A stretch of 37,471 nucleotides of DNA from a virus. The stretch is from positions 1 through 37,471 of IMG/VR virus record IMGVR_UViG_3300042261_001553, one strand, 5' to 3'. Of the stretch, positions 1 through 8,300 are shown piece after piece. The position numbers were made by a program, and so were the translations under genes. The notes beneath the pieces are model-generated. The model was given only the letters and a program-made list of their open reading frames with translations. It did no database searches and was not told where the DNA came from. Position 1 is the first letter of the stretch, and each line of letters begins with the position of its first letter.

Positions 1-1
1 T

Positions 2-208
2 CAGGCTTACGGTCGCGCCAAGGACAAGGAAGCCGCCAAGGCTCACATCAAGAAGCGTGCCAAGGCACTAAGTAAGGAAGATTTGATTCCTGAAGAATGG
101 TCTTCTTCTGAGAAAACCTTGAGTGACTACGAGGCTAAGAAGTTCATCGGCGATTTGATGGAGTTCGAGATGTTGACAGTGGAACAAGATGGAGATATTC
201 AGCAATGA
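2..208 (+). CDS. C-terminal end of a phage protein (partial, 5' end outside window)
   Basis: The reading frame is open from the left edge and gives 68 residues ending in a TGA that overlaps the next ATG (ATGA). The visible part is basic and helical: a run like AYGRAKDKEAAKAHIKKRAKAL, then LIPEEW, then an acidic tail. The pattern of alternating Ala/Lys followed by 'xLIPxxW' is one I associate with the C-terminal ends of actinophage prohead protease or scaffold-type proteins. That memory-based link fits its place at the head of a cluster leading to the capsid gene. No catalytic residues lie in the visible part, so the function of the whole protein cannot be read. Confidence 0.7.
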   Translation, partial: QAYGRAKDKEAAKAHIKKRAKALSKEDLIPEEWSSSEKTLSDYEAKKFIGDLMEFEMLTVEQDGDIQQ

Positions 209-402
209 GAAAACCCGGCGCAGAAAACGCTGGTTCTTGGGCTGGCGCTTTTAAGCAAAACGACACAACAGCGGTTGTTTCGTCAGACAAAACAGAGGAA
301 ACTACGGCATCAGAGGAAAACAAAAATGAATCTGTTGCACAAGAATCCCCCAAGCCAAAGAAAAGAAAAAAGGTCGCCGAAGAACAATCAGAATCTGATT
401 GA
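205..402 (+). CDS. small Ser/Glu/Lys-rich hypothetical protein
   Basis: 65 aa. The ATG at 205 overlaps the stop of the preceding gene by four bases, and a GGAG lies about 10 bases upstream at 191-194, so the start is reasonable. The protein is low-complexity and probably disordered: a Thr/Ser/Glu-rich middle, then a strongly basic KPKKRKK stretch near residue 50, then an acidic end. No family is recognised. It is the first of several small ORFs interleaved with the very large modular genes of this arm, which suggests a partner or adaptor role, but nothing in the sequence shows it. Confidence 0.6.
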   Translation: MRKPGAENAGSWAGAFKQNDTTAVVSSDKTEETTASEENKNESVAQESPKPKKRKKVAEEQSESD

Positions 403-414
403 TTGGTGGAGACG

Positions 415-3400
415 ATGAGTTCGTCTCTCGCGTTTGATGCGAATCTGAGAGTAGAGAACTACCGTAAATCTGTCGCGTTCGTTGACGAGAACGTGTTGAT
501 GTTCAAGGGATTTCTCGGACCTTCGCTGAAAGAAAAACCCGAAGTCGCTTCGGTGGGCGCTAGAGCCGCCCGCGCTGCTGGTGTGATAGTTGACAGTCTT
601 GGCAAACTTCGTTGCCCGCCAGGGACACCGAACGCCAATCAGTTCACTGACCTACAGATGTCCAACTGCATGGTTCCCGGTATGGGAACTGCGAAAAAAA
701 TGAAAGACAGACTCGCTAATTCGGTTGGAACATTGTTGAAATTCGCAGACAAAGCAATGGACAAAAAAGGCGTCAAGGGAGCCGCTCGTGTTGCGACCAT
801 GGCTGCCCTCGTTGGTTTGGACGTTCTTGACTACAACCACAACGACGGCAGTGGCGCAATGTCGGCAACGATTCTGGCTATGAACGACATAGTTCGTTCG
901 GCTGGACGGGAAATAGCGGAAAGAGCGTTGGACAGATTACAACGCAACGGAAAAATTACTCAAGAACAGCGCGAGCAACTTGACAAAGTTGTTGACAAAC
1001 TTGCGCCAATCGCCGCTGAAAGGCTTGTTCTGGGTGGCATTCAGTCGGTCAACGCTTGGAGACGAGGCAGACAACTACGAAGAAAGACTCCACAACTTGA
1101 AACGAACCCGCATGCTGCGTTTGATGTGCCCTCGGCGAAGAGGGGTGATGTCGTGATGGCTTCAACCGTGGAGGAAGGATTGCAGGCGATTCTAGAAGGT
1201 CGAATAGTGGAGATGCCCGATGTTGCTGGTGCGCATACTCTCGTAGAAGAATTAGGGAAAATGGCTCTTGACGCTGAAGCAAGGGGCGAAAAACTGACAT
1301 ACGACCTTTGCAAAGTCACTGTAGCAAATACCAACGTGTTCTGCGCAGGGAATCTTGGTATAGAAAGAGACTTGATGCCCCAAGCGAAAGGTGATGCGGT
1401 TCCCGGCTCTAGGGCTGAACAGGTTCTGAAAGAACAAAACGCTGCTCGTGTTGCTGCTGGAAAACCAGAAACGAAAGAAGTAGATGGGACAGAAGATTTC
1501 CTGAAAAGGATTAATGAAAAGGGAATTGCCGTTTCTGAGCCAACAAGAGTGCCAGCAAGCAAACTCAAGGCTACTCAACGGAATATGAAAGGTGAGACTG
1601 TCGGCGGAATGATGAAAAATGAGTCGTATGACCCATCCAAGGAACCAATATTTGTTTCTCGCGATGGATATGTGGTTGACGGACATCACCGCTGGGCGGC
1701 AACGCTCGGCAGGGATATGAGAGATGGGGTACTTGGGGACGACACAATGAATGTCATCATCATTGATGCTCCGATTTCGGAAATTTTGCAGATTGCAAAT
1801 GAGTGGACTGATGATTTTGGCATCAAGAGAAAAGGCGTTCCAGGAACAAGCCCGAAACCACAAACGGTAGAAACGCCAAAACCAGCACAACCAACGCTGA
1901 AAACACCGAGACATCTTGCTGAACCGAACGCGATGAATTCAGTTGATTTGTCTCAAGTATTACCTAGCGCACCAGAAAAATCTATGCGCACCGAGAACAA
2001 TATGCCCATCACTGTTGATGCGGAAAGATTCAACGCGGAACTCGCACAAAAAGTATCGTCCCTGTTGGAAAAACACGGAATAGACAAATCCCTGCCGCCA
2101 AGTCAGCAGTTGGATGCACTAGCCAGAAAGATGGGAGTTTCGCTTCGTCGCCCGATGCCAGAACAATTGGACGATTCAATCGAATACCTGCTCGGCGAAG
2201 GCAAGACGGTCGCAGAGGGTTTTGTTCAAGGGATAAACAATCCAGACCCATTGGCTGTGCAAGTGCTCAGGGTCAAAGGGCAAAGCATCCTTGATGCAAT
2301 CAAGTTGGCGGAGTCAGGTCCTGAAGGAAGAGCACAAGTGAGGGAAGCAATCGCTCAGGGCTACTTGGAGGCGATAACCGGCGTGGAAATGATGTTCACG
2401 GATAATCCCGCCATGAGGGGTGCGCTCATACTTGATTTGCACGGAGGTGAATACGCCAAGAAATTCCCAGCAATGAAAGAGGCGGCTGGATATGCGTACC
2501 AAACCTACACTCCGAATGGGATGATGACTCAGGTCAATTTCCTGCCTCATTCACTGATGTTTGACCAAGATGCAATCCAAGGAATTGTTCCAAAAGGTCA
2601 AGGGCTGAATCACAGCGTAAGATTTTCTGGTGCAGACGACCATCAAATAGGTTTGGGTATACACGAAGCGGCGCACGCGGAGCACTTCTACCATCAATAC
2701 GCAGCGTTGGGCATAAAAATCGGGCAAAACTCAGGAACGATAGAACAACAGGTAAGAGCAAAAGGACCGCGACTTGAAGATTCGTATATCGGGGTTATGT
2801 TCGCCCACAGATACGAATTCTCGCCAGAAATGACATGGGACAAAGTGGTGGAACAGTTGGATAAGGCGGGTAGCAATGAGTCGCTTGATTCGTTGATGGC
2901 TGTTGTCGCCCAAGATGCGACGAGAACCAACATGAAGACTGGCACTCCTGCGGATGATGTGAGAACGGGATACCTGCACACTTTGTTCGGAGGTAAAGAA
3001 GGCAAAGAATCTGGCAAGCGAAGCGTTGATGTGATTGAGGCAGTTGAGAATTACCAAAGAGCACAAATGTTCCCGAACATTGTTCCGCATCTACCCAAGG
3101 ATGAACAAGGAAACCAAATCCCTCTCCAACGTTTGACTCAGGCGCAACAAGACGAGGTGTACAGAAAAGCGAAGGAAGCCGTGAAACTTGAGTTGCCTGA
3201 AGGTATCGAACTTGTTGACCCGAATACGGGTGAGGTGCTTTCGGATGAAGATGCCGCGAAAGTGGTGAAAGATGCCATGGGTGGACAGTACATTTCAGGG
3301 CTTTCCCAAGAATATAATGGGGTCAGAAACGACTATCTTGGCATCAAAGAATCCACAATTTCTACGAACGGAGTTCCAAACGAAGAAGTGATGGCTGCGC

Positions 3401-3681
3401 TTGGCAACTCTTCTGACTACGGAAAAACGAACATCATGGAAGCAACAGCAGAAGGTAGGGTTGTTGATGTCTACGGACGTAATTTTACGAGTTTCAATAT
3501 GCCTGACGAACAGGTAACGAAAGTACGAGAAATGCTAGGGCGTCTTTTCCCCGAGAATTATGAGGGTAGACCGTCTGGTAAACCACAGTCAGCGGCTGTT
3601 TTGCAGGAAAAAATACAAAAAATTATCTCCCAAATGCCGACCATCAGAAGAAAAGAAGGAAGCGTAGATTCCGTCGTATGA
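415..3681 (+). CDS. large modular virion-associated protein with ParB-like and HEAAH zinc-peptidase motifs
   Basis: 1088 aa from ATG 415, which has GGTGGAG just upstream; a TTG at 403 is in frame but has no ribosome site. Order of parts: a CX17C motif (C67-C85, CPPG...FTD...C) shared with three other large proteins here; a helical region; around residues 415-430 the sequence VVDGHHRWAA, typical of the ParB/sulfiredoxin-like nuclease fold; a Pro-rich linker near 480-510; and a C-terminal half with HEAAH at 750-754 followed by EHFYH. A further NIMEATAEG motif near residue 1010 could supply a third zinc ligand. The HExAHxEHxY pattern recurs in the minus-strand gene at 31921. I infer a packaged or injected protein with peptidase and ParB-like activities. 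The family as a whole is not recognised, and only the motifs are firm. The stop overlaps the next ATG. Confidence 0.85.
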   Translation: MSSSLAFDANLRVENYRKSVAFVDENVLMFKGFLGPSLKEKPEVASVGARAARAAGVIVDSLGKLRCPPGTPNANQFTDLQMSNCMVPGMGTAKKMKDRLANSVGTLLKFADKAMDKKGVKGAARVATMAALVGLDVLDYNHNDGSGAMSATILAMNDIVRSAGREIAERALDRLQRNGKITQEQREQLDKVVDKLAPIAAERLVLGGIQSVNAWRRGRQLRRKTPQLETNPHAAFDVPSAKRGDVVMASTVEEGLQAILEGRIVEMPDVAGAHTLVEELGKMALDAEARGEKLTYDLCKVTVANTNVFCAGNLGIERDLMPQAKGDAVPGSRAEQVLKEQNAARVAAGKPETKEVDGTEDFLKRINEKGIAVSEPTRVPASKLKATQRNMKGETVGGMMKNESYDPSKEPIFVSRDGYVVDGHHRWAATLGRDMRDGVLGDDTMNVIIIDAPISEILQIANEWTDDFGIKRKGVPGTSPKPQTVETPKPAQPTLKTPRHLAEPNAMNSVDLSQVLPSAPEKSMRTENNMPITVDAERFNAELAQKVSSLLEKHGIDKSLPPSQQLDALARKMGVSLRRPMPEQLDDSIEYLLGEGKTVAEGFVQGINNPDPLAVQVLRVKGQSILDAIKLAESGPEGRAQVREAIAQGYLEAITGVEMMFTDNPAMRGALILDLHGGEYAKKFPAMKEAAGYAYQTYTPNGMMTQVNFLPHSLMFDQDAIQGIVPKGQGLNHSVRFSGADDHQIGLGIHEAAHAEHFYHQYAALGIKIGQNSGTIEQQVRAKGPRLEDSYIGVMFAHRYEFSPEMTWDKVVEQLDKAGSNESLDSLMAVVAQDATRTNMKTGTPADDVRTGYLHTLFGGKEGKESGKRSVDVIEAVENYQRAQMFPNIVPHLPKDEQGNQIPLQRLTQAQQDEVYRKAKEAVKLELPEGIELVDPNTGEVLSDEDAAKVVKDAMGGQYISGLSQEYNGVRNDYLGIKESTISTNGVPNEEVMAALGNSSDYGKTNIMEATAEGRVVDVYGRNFTSFNMPDEQVTKVREMLGRLFPENYEGRPSGKPQSAAVLQEKIQKIISQMPTIRRKEGSVDSVV

Positions 3682-3920
3682 AAAAAAATACGAAACAAGA
3701 CGAGATAGTAAGCGTTGAACAGGTTCATTGGATTGGTTACGGCTGGCTTGTCGTATCCCCAAACGGGAAAGAAGAGTGGTATCGGATATATCTGAAGGAC
3801 GAAAAACTAACCGCCGAAGAATGGGATTTTGTGCAAACGGTGAGACCCAAGGTGATGCTTCCCCCGAAGGTCATTAATGACGAAAATATCCAAGAATGGC
3901 GAAAAACAATTAAACAGTAG
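3678..3920 (+). CDS. small hypothetical protein
   Basis: 80 aa, starting in an ATGA overlap with the 1088-aa gene, so translation is probably coupled. The sequence is Trp-rich (five Trp) with a beta-like first half (GYGWLVVSPNGKEEWYRIYL) and a helical second half. I do not recognise a family. It sits between two large Cys-module proteins. Confidence 0.65.
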   Translation: MKKNTKQDEIVSVEQVHWIGYGWLVVSPNGKEEWYRIYLKDEKLTAEEWDFVQTVRPKVMLPPKVINDENIQEWRKTIKQ

Positions 3921-3958
3921 ACATAATCAGGCTCATTTAACGTGACCTGTAAATAAGG

Positions 3959-3964
3959 TACAAT
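3959..3964 (+). promoter_or_regulatory. possible -10 element (TACAAT) before the 447-aa gene
   Basis: TACAAT lies in the 85-bp gap between two genes, with only a poor -35 match (TTTAAC) 17 bases upstream. The gap is one of few in this otherwise overlapping gene run, so an internal promoter is plausible but weakly supported. Confidence 0.25.
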
Positions 3965-4005
3965 CAAATAGCCAGCCAGTGTGGCTTATCACGGCGAGGG
4001 TACGG

Positions 4006-5349
4006 ATGCAAAACGGTTTAAACTCATCAATTGCGCAACTTCTAAGAAAAAAGGTTCGCCTTTCACGTGGTCACGCAAATATGCGACGAACCGTTCTCCC
4101 CATAGACAGGCAATACCAAATCAATTTTTCAGAAGAAGAGCAAACAAATTCGTTCGACGAATCAAGTCTCTACAACGCACCTCTCAACGGGGATAACAAC
4201 ACCATCAATTTCAAGACGATGATGTACCTCAGAAAATTGGAGTCTCGCCTTTCTTCTCCGATTGACTTTTTAGCATACGACGAAAAAGTTGGTCTAGTCG
4301 GCTCTAGAACGAGATTCGGCAGAGGTTTGCAGGCTGTCGGCTCGGTAATAACACCCGGCAACCTGAGCACTGTCCGAAGTCCAGTGCGTTCCGCTATTTG
4401 GCGGGCACTCACACCAGGCGGAGGCGGTGGGCGAGGGAGGAAACTTCCCGGTGAACGCGGATACAGATGCCCTGCTGGTTTTGAATATGGCGGACGGTTC
4501 ACGGACAGCGCTTTCTCAACCTGTGGCGCACAATTGTTTGAGATACCAGGTCCGCTTGCTTTGGCTGCGCGCGCAATCCGTGGGGCGATGAACCCACCTT
4601 CTGCGCGTTTGGAAAGCCTTTCTGAGGTGATTGAAGGCAACGCGTCTCCTGACCGAGCCGTACAGATTCAGAGAATGGCGCAGATTCCTCGCGAAAATCT
4701 TCCGAATAAACCGCGATTCAATCAGGCGGTGCAGACGGCGGTCACGACATTGAAGGGCGCACCATCTGGTGAGGCAAGAATGATTCGTCGCGACGGCACC
4801 GTTTTCAGACCGATTGTTCCTTCATCGGTATTGCGTCAGTTCAGTGGAAACAAAGACATGATGGACGGAGCGTTCATTCGCGCCGTACAAGTTCCGAAAG
4901 ATATTGCGTCAGATGACGTGGCTCTGCTTGCTGGTGCTTCAATGCAACGTATTTCATTTGTTGCGCCCAATGGTGTTGTAATCTCCATAGAGCGTCCTCG
5001 CCCACTTACTGTTGGAGAACGTCGCAAGTTCGGGCGCCAACTCAACAAAGTAATCGGCGAAACAGACCAATACGAAGTTGGAAAAAACATCAAGGATTTT
5101 GCGGAGCGGAGCAATGGGGCATTCAAGTACACAGAAACCTACGGTTCCGTGAAGAACCCAAATTCACTCGTCACTGTCGTTGGCGATGACGGCGTTGAGA
5201 GACAGGTACGCAGATGGATTTACGAAACCTTCATTCGTGACGGAAGCGAAGCAAAAACACCAAAGCAACAGCAGGCTCAACGTAGACAGATTGCGCAGGA
5301 AGGAAGAGAAGCCGCTGAGCGTCTCGCGCAAAGCACGGTGAAAAGATGA
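4006..5349 (+). CDS. modular phage protein with CX17C motif
   Basis: 447 aa. The ATG at 4006 is preceded by GAGGG at 3996-4000 with a 5-base spacer, which decides this start over the in-frame GTG at 3979. Residues 1-80 are ordinary in composition; a Gly/Arg-rich stretch precedes the CX17C motif (C155-C173, CPAGF..GG.FTD...C) that is shared with the genes at 415, 5346 and 11247. The C-terminal half, about 240-400, looks globular with mixed strands and helices (e.g. RRDGTVFRPIVPSSVLRQF) and matches no family I know. The end is Gln/Arg/Glu-rich and helical. The stop overlaps the next ATG, so it is probably cotranscribed and co-assembled with the giant protein that follows. Confidence 0.8.
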   Translation: MQNGLNSSIAQLLRKKVRLSRGHANMRRTVLPIDRQYQINFSEEEQTNSFDESSLYNAPLNGDNNTINFKTMMYLRKLESRLSSPIDFLAYDEKVGLVGSRTRFGRGLQAVGSVITPGNLSTVRSPVRSAIWRALTPGGGGGRGRKLPGERGYRCPAGFEYGGRFTDSAFSTCGAQLFEIPGPLALAARAIRGAMNPPSARLESLSEVIEGNASPDRAVQIQRMAQIPRENLPNKPRFNQAVQTAVTTLKGAPSGEARMIRRDGTVFRPIVPSSVLRQFSGNKDMMDGAFIRAVQVPKDIASDDVALLAGASMQRISFVAPNGVVISIERPRPLTVGERRKFGRQLNKVIGETDQYEVGKNIKDFAERSNGAFKYTETYGSVKNPNSLVTVVGDDGVERQVRRWIYETFIRDGSEAKTPKQQQAQRRQIAQEGREAAERLAQSTVKR

Positions 5350-8300
5350 AAAAAGTTTTCTTCGTTCGTTTTGAAGGCGGTCGCCCGTACATGCTTGTCA
5401 CTGTCAAGCCGGGCGCGACGACTTTCCAACCGCTTTCAGATGACGCCGATGATGTGTGTGATGTTCTTGAAAGCGTATTTGTGAACAAACCGATAACGAA
5501 AAACCAATTGGATGCTGCGCTTGACGAAGATTTTTCCATTGAAGGTCCGACGGTCGTAACTCGTGAAACCAACAAAATAATCAAAGAGTTCATGTCTGCA
5601 TCTGAGGCGCCGAGAGGGAAACAGATTGACATTTCTGCAATCAAAATCAAAGATTTAGGTGAGTCAAACTCGCAAAACCTTCTAAACATGAAGGCTCGTG
5701 CGTTCATCTATGAACAAACAAAAACCACTTTCAACTATGAGGTTAAGCGTGTCCGCGCAATCTGGGACCCGAGTCTTTCCATTCCTGGTGGACGCCGAGG
5801 CGGTTGGAGATGTCCAACTGGTACTCGTTACGGCGGTCAAATCACCGACAGATTCGGACGCAACTGCGGTTGGGGTGTTGCAAGAAGAATTGCGAACGCC
5901 ATCACCAATATCGGTGAACGGCTTGAAAGTCTTGATGACCGACGACGCGGAAGACGAGTTGATAGGCGCAATCAGCGCGTTGAGAGACGCCTACGCAGAG
6001 ATGCTCGCGGTGGCGCAGCCGAAAGAGGACTGCGAGGCATTGCCGAAGCCCTAGACCCAGGTGCATCCACACCGACCGCCCCAACACCGCGCGCACCAGA
6101 GGCACCTCGCGCACCAAAAAAACCGCGCGGTCGCAGACGAGTATTTGACAGCGATGCACGCGACAGAGGTTTGCGTGATTCAGAGCGACGAAGAGTGCGC
6201 AGGGAATTGGACGAACCGGATGCTGCGCGAACTGGCGAAATTGACCTTGATGACACGGTTGAACTTCCTGCAGGTGAGAGCGCTCCCGACAGTCGCTCGT
6301 TTAGGAACGTCAACAATAGATTCCCCAAGAACGGTCTCCCCGAGGAGGCGTATTGGCGTAGGGACAGTTATACGGGTGACGACAAGGCTGAACTTGAACG
6401 CCGTTTCGGTAGGTACTACGACGACAAAAACAAGATTAATCAGCGAGGAAAGTTCGTCAATGAGCGTCTCGATGATTTCCGTAAGCGTCAAGCGGCTCCA
6501 AGGAAGAAGCCTGAGCCTCGCAAGAAGCCTCGCGGTAAGCGTAAGCCGAGCGAACGCCCGAAGGGTGTCGTGGAAGGTCCGCTGGATGGCGAGTCGTTCA
6601 ACGATTATGCGGACAGAAAGTATGACGAGTACAGGAAGCGTGTTGAGCAGATTCGGCGTGATGGCGGGAATGCTGGATTGTTGACGAAAAAAGAATGGTT
6701 TGAAATCAATCAGGGTAATCTTCGTGAGGCGTGGGATAAAAAGAACCCTGAGAAGAAGAAGCCTGCGCCACGAAAGAAGCCAGTACCCCGTGTCAAGCCG
6801 CCTGTTGCAGACAAAGAACCGACACCAAACAGGCGTGAAGACAAACCTCTAACCATAAATCCAGGAGAAAAAGAAGCAAAAGACCTGTATCCAGAGGGCT
6901 GGTTCAAAGACATAGCGGATGAAAATGAACGAGAGCGCCTTAAAAAAGATTTTGTTGAAGCCTTCATCAACGAAGGTCAGAACATTACAGAAGTCCTTGG
7001 CGACGGACACAGATATGGGGAAGGTACGCCTGGACGAGAACTGCTCGCGGATTGGCAAGCCGACCCAGATGGAGAGATAGCAGGAAGAGCCAAGTACATC
7101 CAAGGTCAAATTGATGCTTTGTCTAAAGAAGAGAAAAAACTTTTGGAACAAGTCGCACAACTTAGACGCAAGGATGTCGATTCACTCGGCGATATCGGTC
7201 GAAGAGCGCTTGCACGCAAAGCAGGAAGACACGCGAGACTCATGCACGAGCGACAAAGACTGCAAGACATATTAGACCTTGGAGTTGATGCCGACCTCCG
7301 TAACCGTAAAGGAAGAGGCGCAGAAAAACCTGCAAGCAAGAAGCCTCGCAGAATCAGCAAGAAAGACGTTTTTGACAACAGCATACAAGCGGTGTCGTAT
7401 GACGGCGCAGCACAACGAATTGACGAACTTCCAGATGATTGGGCGGGTGCTGGTAATGCAGAAGAACTTAGAGACAACCTGCGCAAAGTCGCAGCACGTC
7501 TCGCCAAATACGACAAAGATGACCGCGTTGAACTAGAAGACGGAAATGAAATTCGTGTAGAGGATTTGGCGAAGAATGTGCTTGACGCCGCTGATGCGTG
7601 GGATAGATTCGCAAAGCGCGAAAGAGAGTTTGACGAAGATGAGAGGGCGCGACGCGAAGAAATAGCCGACATTTTGGAAAATGACCGCGCCGTAAACAGA
7701 CCAGGAAAACCCGAAGATAACGAAAACACAGTTGAAGAACTAATTCGTCAAGAAGACGAGATTGAGCGAAGGCTTTTGCGTGATGGTCTTGCTGAATTTG
7801 GTGCCGACGCCAAAGATTGGACAGAGGCACATGACGGCATGATGAAACAACTCGGTTTGCTAAACGATGAAGTCGAGCAAATTGATGACGAGAGATTCAG
7901 AGACATGTGGGAAGCCGAAGATGCGGAGTTAAGGGACTTGTTTGAAAAAGAGATGGCGCAGTTGGAAATGGGCAACATGGACGAAGCGGAACTTGAAGAG
8001 CGAATAAACCTCCGAGATGAACAAATTAAAGCCGCGCTTGAACAACTAGAAAAAGATTTGGCACGAGTTAAAGAGTTGCGAAAGCCCAAAAATCAAGAAG
8101 AACAACTTGAACGAAGGAGAGCGTTCGGGCGCATCGCAGCGGGCGAACGAATAGTGAATCTCAACCGTCAGTTCAACAGAGAAAACAGAGAAATTCTCAA
8201 CAATTTGCGCGGCGGAGACAATGCGCGCGCAGGCGCGACACCTTCCTTTGGTAGTGGAAGCGCACCAGACGACAGGTCATTCAGAAATGTCAACAACTTC

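Noticed and set aside
1252-1914. 220-aa open frame on the minus strand
   Set aside because: It is opposite the 1088-aa gene in the part containing the ParB-like motif; no ribosome site or recognisable motif.
3981-4196. 71-aa ORF (GTG 3981) in another frame over the start of the 447-aa gene
   Set aside because: It has no ribosome site, while the 447-aa frame has GAGGG five bases before ATG 4006. The codon pattern does not settle the first 200 bases firmly, so a relative's sequence could still change this.
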